Origin: Oceanospirillum sp048264105
GTDB lineage: Bacteria; Pseudomonadota; Gammaproteobacteria; Pseudomonadales; Halomonadaceae
NCBI GenBank assembly: GCA_048264105.1
Contig: JBLXDJ010000004.1
Span: forward strand, 62,001 to 126,000
DNA: 64,000 nucleotides
Reading direction: 5' to 3'
Below the pieces are notes generated by a model, which searched no databases, had not been told where the DNA came from, and saw nothing but the letters and a program-made list of their open reading frames with translations. Position numbers and translations under genes: made by a program. Of this stretch, positions 34,172 to 43,822 are shown one piece after another (position 1 is the first letter of the stretch; the number at the start of each line of letters is the position of its first letter).

Positions 34172-34645
34172 ATGCTGCCCGGAGTTACCCGTATTTTGTA
34201 TGCCTCGGATATTCGTCCCGGCTCCCGCCCGGCCTTTCGTGCGGCGATGAGTCTGTGCGGACATTACAAATCCCAGATCACCTTCCTGCATGTGGTTGAG
34301 CCGGTAAGCGGCCATGCGGAGCGTCTGGTGCGTTCTATGATGAGTGATGATCCCAGCCTGAAAGCGCTGCACGATGAGAGTCTGCAGCATGTCCAGCAGC
34401 AGGTGGTTGAGCGTGTAGAGCGCTTCTGCCGTGAAGAGCTGGATGCGACTGAAATGCTGGAAGATGGTCAGCTGGAAGCCCGTGTTGAAGAAGGCACACC
34501 CTGGAAAAAGATTCTGGAAGTCGCCGACGATATCGATGCCACGGTGATCGTGATGGGTGTACGCCATCAGAACAGTCTGTTGGGTGATACGCCGACAAAA
34601 GTGATGCATCACTGCCGTCGTCCGATTCTGACCGTACCACTTTAA
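34172..34645 (+). CDS. Universal stress protein, UspA family, linked to the TRAP operon
   Basis: 157 residues. The N-terminal RILYASDIRPGSRPAFRAAM and C-terminal ATVIVMGVRHQNSLLGDTPTKVMHHCRRPILTVPL (ends given) match the UspA nucleotide-binding fold. UspA proteins commonly accompany TRAP transporters, e.g. TeaD of Halomonas, where they regulate transport (family knowledge). AAGGAGG precedes the ATG. Confidence 0.85.
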   Translation: MLPGVTRILYASDIRPGSRPAFRAAMSLCGHYKSQITFLHVVEPVSGHAERLVRSMMSDDPSLKALHDESLQHVQQQVVERVERFCREELDATEMLEDGQLEARVEEGTPWKKILEVADDIDATVIVMGVRHQNSLLGDTPTKVMHHCRRPILTVPL

Positions 34646-34832
34646 TCTTCCGTTACTGCCTGCTCTTCAGGCGGATAGCTGCAACAAGGTTGATACCCCT
34701 TGCGCAAGTGGTTTGCCGTTGTTGCTTTTTCACAGGGTAAAGTCGTCCGGCTTCACCCTGTTTTTTCTTCTGATACCGGTTTCTGATATTGCCCCGCTAC
34801 AGCTGCTGTCTGTTTGCGGTGAGGGCCGTTCC

Positions 34833-36053
34833 ATGTCTGTTAAAAATTCTCCTGTCTCAACGTCTCAGGCCGTCAGTGTGCAGACCACAACCGGTCTGCT
34901 GCTGATGCTTTCAGCTCTGACCGCACTTGCTCCTCTGGGCACCGATATCTATCTCTCTGCGATTCCTGCCATGGCGCTGGATTTTGATGTGGTGGTGCAT
35001 GAGGTTGAAATTTCCATCAGCTATTTTCTGCTGGGGTTGAGTCTTGGGCAGCTGTTGGGCGGGCCTTTGTCGGATCGTTTTGGCCGCCGCAAGCTTGTGG
35101 TGAGCGGTCTGGGGATTTTTGCCCTGTCGAGCCTTGGGATTCTGCTGTCGGACAGCCTGATTCAGCTGTGGGTGCTGCGCTTTGTTCAGGCTCTGGGTGG
35201 TGGTCTTGCCATGGTGAACAGCTCTGCCATCATTCGGGATCTCAGCTCCGGTAAAGCTGGTGCGGCTAATCTGATCAGAGTGATGCAGGTGATGATGATC
35301 GCACCGCTTGCCGCGCCGATTATCGGTATGCTGATTCTGCAGGTGAGTAACTGGAACAGTATCTTTGGCTTTCTGCTGGTTTATGCGCTGATCCTGATGC
35401 TGCTGTTTTATAAGCATCTGCCGGAAACCAGCCCGATGAAGGCCAGTGGCAATCTGTTAGCGAATTACTTTGTTGTGATTCGCGAGCGTCGGGTTTGGGG
35501 CTTTATCACATCAACCTGTGCGGCCTATGCTGGCTTACTGGGTTTTATCACCGCCTCGCCCGGTGTGCTGATGGGCTACTTTGGCTTATCGGAAACTGTC
35601 TATCCCTTTGTCTTCGGTTTTAATGTCGCTGCTATGGTGCTGATGAGCCGGGTCAACCTGCGGTTGTTGCGTCGGTTTGAACCCCGCCAGCTGATCGCTA
35701 TTGGGCAGGGGATGCAGCTGACCGCCAGTGCTCTGATGGTCCTGTATATTCTGCTGGCGGATGAACACAGCCTCTATCTGCTGATCCCGATGACGATGCT
35801 CTTTATGGGCAGCCATAGCTTTGTGGTTGCCAACAGCATCTCCTGTACCACCGAGCTGTTCCCGGAACGGGCAGGCACCGCAACCGCTTTGATTGCCGCG
35901 CTGGGTTTTCTCTCCGGTGGTCTGTCCGGTGGCATTATTGGTTACTTTGCTGATGGTACACCGCTGCCGATGGTGGTGATGCTGCTGGTTGCCTGTGTGA
36001 TCGGCATCAGTATCCGGGTGCTGAATGCGAAAACCCTGCCCGCAACCGGATAG
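34833..36053 (+). CDS. MFS transporter, Bcr/CflA family
   Basis: About 406 residues, twelve membrane segments. GTDIYLSAIPAMALDF at the first helix, LGGPLSDRFGRRKLVVSG as MFS signature, and FVQALGGGLAMVNSSAIIRDL are typical of Bcr/CflA multidrug exporters. The start ATG 34833 (MSVKNSPVST) is preferred over the open frame's first codon at 34713, which would add a long untypical leader. A LysR gene converges on it 34 bases downstream. The substrate is unknown. Confidence 0.83.
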   Translation: MSVKNSPVSTSQAVSVQTTTGLLLMLSALTALAPLGTDIYLSAIPAMALDFDVVVHEVEISISYFLLGLSLGQLLGGPLSDRFGRRKLVVSGLGIFALSSLGILLSDSLIQLWVLRFVQALGGGLAMVNSSAIIRDLSSGKAGAANLIRVMQVMMIAPLAAPIIGMLILQVSNWNSIFGFLLVYALILMLLFYKHLPETSPMKASGNLLANYFVVIRERRVWGFITSTCAAYAGLLGFITASPGVLMGYFGLSETVYPFVFGFNVAAMVLMSRVNLRLLRRFEPRQLIAIGQGMQLTASALMVLYILLADEHSLYLLIPMTMLFMGSHSFVVANSISCTTELFPERAGTATALIAALGFLSGGLSGGIIGYFADGTPLPMVVMLLVACVIGISIRVLNAKTLPATG

Positions 36054-36087
36054 TCCCTGCGGGCAGTATCAGCTAACAGAAGCGTCT

Positions 36088-36999
36088 TTAACGGTTGCGG
36101 TCGTAAATGGTGTCAAAGACAAACTGACGAAACCATTTATGCAGCGGATCGTGATGCATGCGGGCATGCCAGAACATGGAGATCTCCATGGATGGAATCT
36201 CAAAGGGCGGCGGCAGTACGGCGTATTTCTCTTCTGAAACGTAGCGGCGTACAAACTTGGCGGGCAGCAGGATAATCATATCCGTCGTGGCGATGATCTC
36301 CAGTGCCGCAAAAAAGTGAGGCACTCTGACGCTGATGGTGCGTTTGTGTCCGCTGATGGCGAGCAGATCATCGATGCCGCTGTTACCGGTGCCGGTGGGG
36401 CTGATCATCACATGTTTCAGTGCCAGATATTGCTCCATGGCGATGCTGTCAGCATTGGGGTGATCCCGCCTGACAACCGCAACAAAGTGATCATGGGCGA
36501 CCACCCGCTGAAAGATATCTGACGGCGGTTCTGTCGCCCCGCCGATAATCAGGTCGACACGGTTTTCTTCCAGCTCCGTCAGCAGGTTTGAGCGCCAGTC
36601 CACGGCGGTCAGACTTACGCCGGGGGCAACATCATTCAGCGCAGGTACCAGTCGTGGCAGCAGGCTATGGGTGCCATAGTCTGTGGTGGCAAGGCGGATA
36701 CTGCCTTTGTGCGTTGCCGGATTAAACTCTTCCGGCAGCAGCAGGGCGCTGGCATTTTCCAGCAGGGCATTCAGCTGCGGCTGCAGCTTTTCCGCACGGT
36801 TGGTCAGTGCCAGATGTTTACCGGACTTTACCAGTAAGGGGTCATCAAACATCTCACGCAGTTTTGCCAGCGTCCGGCTGACGGCGGATTGCGTCAGACT
36901 CAGTTGGTGGGCTGTTTGGGTGACATGCTTTTCGTCCAGAAGCACCTTGAGGGTCACCAGAGCGTTCAGGTCGATCTTTTTCAGGGTTCGGATATCCAT
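36088..36999 (-). CDS. LysR-family transcriptional regulator
   Basis: 303 residues. The N-terminal winged helix is LNALVTLKVLLDEKHVTQTAHQLSLTQSAVSRTLAKLRE (ends given), close to the NodD/SyrM/LeuO-like subgroup. The effector domain starts near residue 95 (GSIRLATTDYGTHSLLPRLV). It is divergent from the thioesterase gene at 37246, its most likely target, and convergent with the MFS gene. Confidence 0.85.
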   Translation of the reverse strand: MDIRTLKKIDLNALVTLKVLLDEKHVTQTAHQLSLTQSAVSRTLAKLREMFDDPLLVKSGKHLALTNRAEKLQPQLNALLENASALLLPEEFNPATHKGSIRLATTDYGTHSLLPRLVPALNDVAPGVSLTAVDWRSNLLTELEENRVDLIIGGATEPPSDIFQRVVAHDHFVAVVRRDHPNADSIAMEQYLALKHVMISPTGTGNSGIDDLLAISGHKRTISVRVPHFFAALEIIATTDMIILLPAKFVRRYVSEEKYAVLPPPFEIPSMEISMFWHARMHHDPLHKWFRQFVFDTIYDRNR

Positions 37000-37245
37000 T
37001 CGCAGGCTCTTGTTCTTTTTGTCTTGTTCTTATGGCTTGGCGCGATGATGTTTCTTATTTTAGAGTAATGATTCTGAGTCATGGCTAGAATTTGAATTAT
37101 GAATTTAACTTATACCAAACATCGGGGCACAATGCTGCAACTGCGATTGGATTGATAAGCTGGTACGCAACAGCCGTTAACCAACGAGACAACGATTTAC
37201 TGCCGGTGGCCTGTGTACGCAGGGTTACCCAGAGAGGAGAGAGCA

Positions 37246-37680
37246 ATGTCAGACGCAAAGGTTTTATTCCGCAAACAGATTGAAGTGCGCTGGAGCGACT
37301 GCGACTCTAACCAGCACATGCGCCATAGCGCCTATGCGGATTTCTGTGCCCATACCCGTGTCGGATACATGATTAAAATTGGTATGACCCAGGAATGGCT
37401 CAAGCAGCAGGGGTTAGGTCCGGTGCTGTTTAAAGAGGAAACGGAATACTTCCGAGAGCTCTTTATGGGTGAGATGGTCGAAGTGACTGTTGAGATCGGT
37501 GAGCCAACAGGCTCGGCAAAGTCGGTACAGCTGGTGAACAGTATCTATCGTCAGAACGGTGATCTGGCGGCGCGCCACAAAGCGGTCTTTGGCTGGTTCT
37601 CTATGACCGAGCGTAAAGTGGTCGAGCTACCGGAGATTGTGCAGGAGTACATGCTGGAACACAGCATCGAAAACGCCTGA
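37246..37680 (+). CDS. Hotdog-fold acyl-CoA thioesterase (4HBT-like)
   Basis: 144 residues. The motif VRWSDCDSNQHMRHSAYADF contains the D-x-N-x-H arrangement with the catalytic Asp of 4-hydroxybenzoyl-CoA thioesterase relatives. ATG 37246 (MSDAKVLFRK) has AGGAG seven bases upstream; an upstream GTG at 37213 is not supported. Diverges from the LysR gene. The substrate may be a fatty or aromatic acyl-CoA. Confidence 0.82.
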   Translation: MSDAKVLFRKQIEVRWSDCDSNQHMRHSAYADFCAHTRVGYMIKIGMTQEWLKQQGLGPVLFKEETEYFRELFMGEMVEVTVEIGEPTGSAKSVQLVNSIYRQNGDLAARHKAVFGWFSMTERKVVELPEIVQEYMLEHSIENA

Positions 37681-37726
37681 TGGTTTTGGGTATTAACGCT
37701 TCGATCAGGTTCTGATCTCAGAACTG

Positions 37727-37776
37727 AAAAAGCCCGATGACAGCCTGAGTTTCAGGTGATGTCATCGGGCTTTTTT
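37727..37776. terminator. Bidirectional terminator between the thioesterase and SapC-like genes
   Basis: AAAAAGCCCGATGAC (37727-37741) pairs with GTCATCGGGCTTTTTT (37761-37776). Confidence 0.88.
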
Positions 37777-37803
37777 ATTGCAGGCTTAAACCGGTTAACG
37801 GAT

Positions 37804-38826
37804 TTATTTAAGCCAGCTGTTCAGCGTAGAAGGGGAGCGTTCCAGCCAGGTCGCCATCGCTTTCAGGCTGTCTGCGGCTTTTGCTTCTGCCGCCAGCTGA
37901 TTACGGGCCTGAGTCAGCAGGTCGTTACGTTTACGGCTCTGCAGATCATCACGGCTAACCTCAAACTGCGCGCAGGCTTTATCGATAATGCTTTCGATAT
38001 CGCCAGCAGCTTCAGCGGCAGGCTGCTTCGCTTTTGGCTTTTCAGCGGTTTCTGCAGTTGCTTTGGCCGGTGCTTTTTTCGCGGCGGCTTTCTTGGCAGG
38101 CGCTGCTTTTTTGCTGCTCTCAGCTTTGGCTTCTGTCTTCGCCGTGGTTGCCGTCGGAGCGGTCATGGCAACACCATTAATGGCGGGCAGTTGTGCCAGA
38201 CTCTTAATGTGGCAATCCAGCAGGTGAGCGACTTCCGGGCTTAGCTGCTCGCGAATCTCATCTGAGATCGCTTCTTTCACGACCAGATAGGTTTCCTGCG
38301 GCAGGGTAACGTTCTGAGCCACGGTAACCGGTGTCAGCAGATCAAAGCGAACCAGTTCCATCATGCGCTGGCCGGTGACAGAGAAAAAGCTCTGAGCTTT
38401 ATCCAGACCCTTGATCACTTCATTCAGCTTACGGGTTGGCTTGCCTTTTGAGGTCAGCAGCTTCTGCCCTTTGCCCTGAAAGTGCGGTGCCTGCGGATAA
38501 TAAGCCAGCTTGATATCACGCTGCTTCAGCATCCAGGTAAAAGGATACAGTTGCAGCAGATCCGGCTGCTGCTTCAGGCTCCACTGACCTTTTTTGATCA
38601 GGTGTTCACCGTTACAGGTAAATAGCGCAATGATTTCAATCGTACCGGTTGGGTTACGACGAAAAACCACAGGCAGGCTCTGAGACAGCTCTACGGCTTC
38701 TTTAATATGAACGGGCACTGAGGTCCATTGGCTGGCAAAGCTCAGGTCGGGTTCTTCATGAAAGCGCAGATCATAATCATGATCCGGGGAAAACAAATCT
38801 ACCGTTTGATTATTCATACTCATCAT
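37804..38826 (-). CDS. SapC-like protein with Lys/Ala-rich linker and C-terminal HTH-like segment
   Basis: 340 residues. Residues ~25-200 fit the SapC family (SVPVHIKEAVELSQSLPVVF, GQWSLKQQPDLLQLYPFTWML). Residues ~225-275 are a histone H1-like Lys/Ala/Pro tract (KKAAPAKKAAAKKAPAKA). The last ~60 residues (FEVSRDDLQSRKRNDLLTQA, ATWLERSPSTLNSWL) resemble the C-terminal DNA-binding helices of DnaA-type or Tnp-associated HTH domains. SapC homologues usually lack this tail. DNA binding is inference. No ribosome binding site is clear before the tandem ATGs at 38826 and 38817. The function is unknown. Confidence 0.65.
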   Translation of the reverse strand: MMSMNNQTVDLFSPDHDYDLRFHEEPDLSFASQWTSVPVHIKEAVELSQSLPVVFRRNPTGTIEIIALFTCNGEHLIKKGQWSLKQQPDLLQLYPFTWMLKQRDIKLAYYPQAPHFQGKGQKLLTSKGKPTRKLNEVIKGLDKAQSFFSVTGQRMMELVRFDLLTPVTVAQNVTLPQETYLVVKEAISDEIREQLSPEVAHLLDCHIKSLAQLPAINGVAMTAPTATTAKTEAKAESSKKAAPAKKAAAKKAPAKATAETAEKPKAKQPAAEAAGDIESIIDKACAQFEVSRDDLQSRKRNDLLTQARNQLAAEAKAADSLKAMATWLERSPSTLNSWLK

Positions 38827-39293
38827 TTTTTATTGTTTCAACTCTTATCCTAAGAGCGAAAAGCCTTTATCTGTGGGGGTCAGTCCACCTTTTTATACCT
38901 GTGGCTTAATCTGGCTGAAGTAAGTTGCTGCCGGTGCTCAGGTTAAGACCGGACAACGTCAGAGCAGACTGCCAAAAAGGATGGCGCGTATCTTAACAGC
39001 CTTAGGCGACCTGAACCAGTGATGGGCTGAATCGGTAAGTAATTGAATGTAAAACGCAATTTACTGGTTCATGCGGGCTATTTCGCCGATCTGCCCCCGA
39101 ACGTGATTTATTTGATTTGCATCACATTTGCACCGGAGCCTTCTGCCCGCCTGTCGGGTGGCTTTCGGGCGAGTGCGGTCATGGTCTCAGCGGTGGGTAT
39201 AACCGGTAGGGCAGGTTGTCAGATAACTGTCATTTTTACCGGGTACTATTTCATTATTTTTTATCTATTTTGTTGTTTTCAAAGGGCTAAATT
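38827..39293. other. Intergenic region without a supported gene
   Basis: 467 bases between the divergent SapC-like and chrA genes. An 84-codon plus-strand frame (39043-39297) overlaps chrA, has no ribosome binding site and looks like chance. The region must hold both promoters, but I could not define them. Confidence 0.5.
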
Positions 39294-40607
39294 GTGATCG
39301 ACCGACAGCAACCTGTATCTGCACCAGAAGGGCAGAGCGCATCGATTATGCAGGTGTTTCTGATTTTTCTCCGCTTGGGCTGTTACAGCTTTGGAGGTCC
39401 GGCCGCGCATCTGGGGTATTTCCGAAAGAGCTTTGTTGACCAGAGGCGTTGGCTGAGCGATCAGGAGTATGGTGCGCTGGTGGCGCTCAGTCAGTTTTTG
39501 CCGGGGCCGGGTTCCAGTCAGGTGGGATTTGCGCTGGGTATGAAACAATCCGGTATCGCCGGGGGCATTGCGGCATTTCTGGGTTTTACCCTGCCTTCTT
39601 TTCTGCTGATGGTCTGGTTGGCGGTAACGACCTCGACGCTGAATGATCAGCAGATGCTCAGTGGTTTAACCCATGGTCTGAAGCTGCTGGCATTGCTGGT
39701 GGTGGCTGATGCCTGCCTTGGCATGATGAGGAGTTTCTGTCAGCAGGCACTGACCCGCTGGATCGCCGTCTGTACGTTTACGGTATTGCTGATGGCACCC
39801 ATGTTCCTGGTGTTGGAGCCGATGACCGGTCTGATTCAGATTGGCCTTCTGATGTTGGCGGCCATTATCGGCTGGCTGGGGTTAAAACCGGATGAGCCGA
39901 ACCGCGGTGATACGGCACAGCTGGTCAAAAATGGCAGCCGCTGGCTATCGCTCTGGCTGGTACTGGCCGGTATGACACTACTGTTAATTGCGGGTTTTAT
40001 CCTGATACCGGTGGGTGACCCTTCATCTTTGGAGACAGTGTTTCTGACCTTCTTTCAGGCGGGCAGTCTGGTGTTTGGCGGTGGCCATGTGGTGCTGCCT
40101 CTGCTGGAGGATATGATGGCGACACAGATGACGCCGGATCGTTTTCTGACAGGCTACAGTCTGGCGCAGGCTGTGCCGGGGCCGATGTTTACACTGGCCA
40201 GTTTTCTGGGGGCTGAGATCGGTTGGCAGGCAGCACAGAGCAGCGGCAGTGCTCTGCTGATCGCCATGGTGGCGACTACGGGTATCTTTCTGCCGGGGTT
40301 GCTTCTGATGGCAGTCTTGTTGCCTTACTGGCAGGTGATCAGCTCAAGGCCTGCTGTTATGGCTCCGGTGAAGGGACTTAATGCCGCAGTGGTGGGGTTT
40401 CTGTTTCAGGCTTTGGCGGTCATGCTGATGCTGACGCTGGTTCAGCCTTATTCAACGGGAGCCTCCTCAAACCTGCTGACGGAGCTGCTACCCGATCTCT
40501 TGCTGTTGGCTGTGGGCTGGTTTGCCCTTAAACGTCTGAATGTTCCGATTGTCTGGCTGGTGATCGGTTTTGCTGCCATCGGTTATCTGCGGTTATTGCT
40601 GTGCTAA
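39294..40607 (+). CDS. chrA: Chromate transporter ChrA, two-domain form
   Basis: 437 residues, the long CHR form with two homologous halves. FGGPAAHLGYFRKSFVDQRRWL marks the first, LVFGGGHVVLPLLEDMM the second, each followed by LSQFLPGPGSSQVGFALG or LAQAVPGPMFTLASFLG. It exports chromate (or exchanges it for sulphate) across the inner membrane. A GTG start has AAGGG seven bases upstream; it may also start at an ATG 18 codons later. No chrB regulator is adjacent. Confidence 0.87.
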   Translation: MIDRQQPVSAPEGQSASIMQVFLIFLRLGCYSFGGPAAHLGYFRKSFVDQRRWLSDQEYGALVALSQFLPGPGSSQVGFALGMKQSGIAGGIAAFLGFTLPSFLLMVWLAVTTSTLNDQQMLSGLTHGLKLLALLVVADACLGMMRSFCQQALTRWIAVCTFTVLLMAPMFLVLEPMTGLIQIGLLMLAAIIGWLGLKPDEPNRGDTAQLVKNGSRWLSLWLVLAGMTLLLIAGFILIPVGDPSSLETVFLTFFQAGSLVFGGGHVVLPLLEDMMATQMTPDRFLTGYSLAQAVPGPMFTLASFLGAEIGWQAAQSSGSALLIAMVATTGIFLPGLLLMAVLLPYWQVISSRPAVMAPVKGLNAAVVGFLFQALAVMLMLTLVQPYSTGASSNLLTELLPDLLLLAVGWFALKRLNVPIVWLVIGFAAIGYLRLLLC

Positions 40608-40756
40608 AGGCGGCTGTGCTAAATGCGGTTCGTTAGTGCTATTAAATTGATTTTATTCACTAAATAGTCGTAAAACTTTGGTTTTTAGTGATTCCGCTTT
40701 ATTAGCTCTGTATTATGGTGGTATACAAATCGTTACATTATGCAGGGTTATTAGGG

Positions 40757-42994
40757 ATGGTTAAGCCGTTTTCGCAGAGGTGTCTTAATCCCAAAGCCAA
40801 TAGAAGCCGGTTAGTGGTTCTGTTGTCTTTACTGGTGTTTGGAATCGCTTTGCTGACGACGGCGTTGCCTGCCCGGGCGGTAGCGGCGTCCCTTTCCCTG
40901 ACGGCGGAAGAACAGGCTTATCTTGATTCCCGCCCATACCTCTCTGTATTGGCTCTGGAGACTTTTCCGCCCTTCAGCTATTCCGACAACGGTCTGCTTA
41001 AGGGCTACTCCCTTGATTACATGCGTCTGATGTCGGAGCTGCTGGATAAAGAGGTTCGCTTTGTCAGTGGGGTTCGCTGGTTTGAAGCCCTGCAGATGCT
41101 GGAAGAGGGTGAGCTGGACATTATTCCGGCCATTGCCGAGATGGAAGAGCGCCGCACCCGTCTGGATTTTACGCCCTACAAGCACATCGAATATACCTCG
41201 GCAGCGGTGTTTCACCGGGATCTGTCAGGTATCCCCCTGAGCAATCAGATTATTGCGGTCGCCAAAAATACCTTTTTGCACACCTATCTTAAGAAACATT
41301 ACCCTGAGATATCGCTGCTGGTTACGGCAACCACCAATGAGGCGGTGCTGGCGGTGGCTAACGGTCGTGCCGATATCGCCGTGGGCAGTTACCCCTCATT
41401 AAACTTTTATATCGAAAAGCACTGGCTCAGCCAGATGACCAGCGGTCAGGTGCCCGGGCTGGAGCTGCCTGTTGAAACGGCGCTGCCGATGGGGATCAAA
41501 AAAGGCCGCGATTTACTGAAAAGTATTCTGATCAAAGCGGAGGCTGCTATCTCATTTGATCAGGTGTCCCAGCTTCGGGAGCGCTGGATGCGGGGTGTGC
41601 ATCGCTCCGACAGCATCGTCGGGTTAACCGCGGATGAAGTCCGGTTCCTCAATCAACATCGTAATCTTACGCTGTGTGTTGACCCTGACTGGATGCCCCT
41701 TGAAGGGGTTCGGGATGGGCGGCATGTGGGGATCTCTGCTGATCTTATGGCGCTGGTATCTGAGCGCCTGAGTGTGAACTTTACCTTCGCTGAAACCCGG
41801 TCATGGTTGCAAACCCTGCAGCTGGCAAGGGAGGGTAAGTGTGATCTTTTCCCGCTGATTATGAAGACGGAGGCGCGGGGGGATTTTCTGAACTTCACCC
41901 AGCCGCTTATTGAATCGCCACTGGTTCTGATTACCGGCATTGATACTCCCTATCTGCCAAAGCTGGAGGGGCTTAAGGCTAAGCGCATCGGCATTGTTAA
42001 GGGTTATGCCTTTAATGACCTTTTGAAAAAGCAGTACCCGGAACTGGATTTTGTCGAGGTCGGCAGCGTAGCTCAGGGGCTGACGGATGTTCGGGAAGGC
42101 CGCCTGTTTGGTCATATCGACTCTCTGATCACCTCAGGATTCTGGATACAGAAGCATTTTCTGGGACAGCTGAAAGTGAGCAGTGAGATCGACCGCACAT
42201 GGCAGCTCTCAATGGGCGTTCGGCGGGAGCTGCAACCTCTGGATCAGATCCTGAATAAAGCGATCCTGCAGATACCTGAAGCCAGCCGTCAGGATGTGGT
42301 TAATCGCTGGGTCACCATCCGTTATGACGCCAAGCATGACTGGCTGATTACTCTGGCGGGTATTCTGATTACGGTACTGGTGCTGGGGGCGGTCATTGCC
42401 TGGTATGTGCGGCTAAACCGACAACTGGAAGATGAAGTTACCCTCAGAAAGCAGGCGCAAAGTGCAGCTATGACCCTTGCCCGCACCGATCAGCTGACCG
42501 GTATCATGAATAGGCACGGTGCTGAGCCTCTGATCAATCAGGAGATGGCCCGCTGCCGACGTTATCAGACTCCGGTCAGTATGATGATTCTGGATATCGA
42601 TCACTTTAAGCGGATCAATGATTCTATGGGGCACAAAGCGGGAGATGATGCCCTGCGCTGGCTCTGCACCACCTTGTCTGATGCGATGCGGGAAACGGAT
42701 CATCTGGTACGCTGGGGTGGCGAAGAGTTTCTGGTACTGCTGCCGGAAACTCGGCTTGAGGCGGCAGGTGAGCTGGCGGAGCGTTACCGCCAGCTGATCG
42801 GGGATCTTTCTGCAGAGGCGGTTATGCCTTTTACCGTGAGTATCGGGGTTTCTCAGTTAAATGCAGCGGATAGCTTTTCTCAGTGGTACCAGCGAACCGA
42901 TCTTGCGCTCTATCAGGCGAAGAATGGCGGGCGTAACAGGGTTCAGGTGTCTGATCACCAGCATGAGACCGGTCCGTCCGAGCCCTCGTTATAG
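40757..42994 (+). CDS. Diguanylate cyclase with two periplasmic binding-protein-like sensor domains
   Basis: About 745 residues. A signal-like segment (LVVLLSLLVFGIALLTTALP) leads into two SBP_bac_3 domains in tandem (residues ~45-285 and ~290-535), a membrane segment (WLITLAGILITVLVLGAVIAWYV) and a GGDEF domain with active site RWGGEEFLVLLP. An RETD I-site stands five residues before GGEEF, so product inhibition by c-di-GMP is likely intact. It probably couples sensing of periplasmic amino acids or similar ligands to c-di-GMP production. ATG 40757 follows AGGG; 40715 is an alternative start. Confidence 0.87.
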   Translation: MVKPFSQRCLNPKANRSRLVVLLSLLVFGIALLTTALPARAVAASLSLTAEEQAYLDSRPYLSVLALETFPPFSYSDNGLLKGYSLDYMRLMSELLDKEVRFVSGVRWFEALQMLEEGELDIIPAIAEMEERRTRLDFTPYKHIEYTSAAVFHRDLSGIPLSNQIIAVAKNTFLHTYLKKHYPEISLLVTATTNEAVLAVANGRADIAVGSYPSLNFYIEKHWLSQMTSGQVPGLELPVETALPMGIKKGRDLLKSILIKAEAAISFDQVSQLRERWMRGVHRSDSIVGLTADEVRFLNQHRNLTLCVDPDWMPLEGVRDGRHVGISADLMALVSERLSVNFTFAETRSWLQTLQLAREGKCDLFPLIMKTEARGDFLNFTQPLIESPLVLITGIDTPYLPKLEGLKAKRIGIVKGYAFNDLLKKQYPELDFVEVGSVAQGLTDVREGRLFGHIDSLITSGFWIQKHFLGQLKVSSEIDRTWQLSMGVRRELQPLDQILNKAILQIPEASRQDVVNRWVTIRYDAKHDWLITLAGILITVLVLGAVIAWYVRLNRQLEDEVTLRKQAQSAAMTLARTDQLTGIMNRHGAEPLINQEMARCRRYQTPVSMMILDIDHFKRINDSMGHKAGDDALRWLCTTLSDAMRETDHLVRWGGEEFLVLLPETRLEAAGELAERYRQLIGDLSAEAVMPFTVSIGVSQLNAADSFSQWYQRTDLALYQAKNGGRNRVQVSDHQHETGPSEPSL

Positions 42995-43681
42995 CGGCAG
43001 ATGACCGACCTTTACCAGAATCAGGGTTTGTTCATCGACAAAGGGGTTGTGCTCGCTCATGTGTGGGCTGCGCAGCCAGCTGCCGGTTGGGTAGCTGCCG
43101 TGTTCATCCTGAAACGTACCGGAGATCACCAGAATCTCCTCGCCACCGAAGTGTCGGTGTGGCTGAAACCGTTCACCTGCAGGCCATTTCACCAGAGCGG
43201 TATGCTGGCCTTCAAAGTCATGCAACGGCATTACCTGTAAACCGCCAATCCCTTGTCGCCAGGTCTGTTCTTTGGTTTGGATGCGTATCTGTTCCAGATC
43301 ATTCGGATCAAACTGATTCAGTTTTACAAAGATGGTGCAGCCTTCCTTACTGAAGGGCGCGTGACGGCTTCCCGGCGGATTACGGATATAACTGCCTGCC
43401 GGATAATCACCGCTCTCATCGGAGAATACGCCTTCCAGCACAAAGATCTCCTCCCCCAACGGATGCGGGTGCTCACTGAAGCTCGTACCCGGTGCGTACT
43501 CGACAATACTCGTGGTGTGACCGGCTTCCCGCTGTGCCCGCTCCAGTGGTTTTCGGCGCACACCTTTCGCCGGACTTGGCAACCAATCCATATCAGCGGT
43601 GTTAATGGCAAGGTGCTGACTGAAATCCATATTCAGGTTTTCCGGTAGAGCAGCAGTATCGGTAGTGGTCAGATCAGACAT
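42989..43681 (-). CDS. Double-cupin protein, ChrR-like
   Basis: 230 residues containing two cupin domains with the metal-binding motifs EHPHPLGEEIFVLEG and PHRHFGGEEILVISG. It resembles the cupin domain of ChrR-type anti-sigma factors but lacks an N-terminal sigma-binding zinc domain, so it is more likely a metal-dependent enzyme or sensor. Its stop overlaps the end of the convergent diguanylate cyclase gene by six bases. Confidence 0.75.
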   Translation of the reverse strand: MSDLTTTDTAALPENLNMDFSQHLAINTADMDWLPSPAKGVRRKPLERAQREAGHTTSIVEYAPGTSFSEHPHPLGEEIFVLEGVFSDESGDYPAGSYIRNPPGSRHAPFSKEGCTIFVKLNQFDPNDLEQIRIQTKEQTWRQGIGGLQVMPLHDFEGQHTALVKWPAGERFQPHRHFGGEEILVISGTFQDEHGSYPTGSWLRSPHMSEHNPFVDEQTLILVKVGHLPL

Positions 43682-43789
43682 GGTGAACCTGTAGGCTTGG
43701 TAACGTGAGTTGGTATTTTAAAAATTAGATGATGCTGATTATACGTGAGGATAAAGCGAATGGATGTCCGGGTGTGCTTTGGCGGGAAT

Positions 43790-43814
43790 AAAAAAACCGC
43801 CACTTGGGCGGCTT
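43790..43814 (-). terminator. Terminator after the outer-membrane barrel gene
   Basis: On the minus strand GCCGCC-CAAGT-GGCGGT is followed by seven T. Confidence 0.8.
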
Positions 43815-43822
43815 TAAATGAT

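Noticed and set aside
39043..39297. 84-codon hydrophobic frame upstream of chrA
   Set aside because: Overlaps the chrA start, no ribosome binding site, unusual Cys/Phe-rich end; probably chance.
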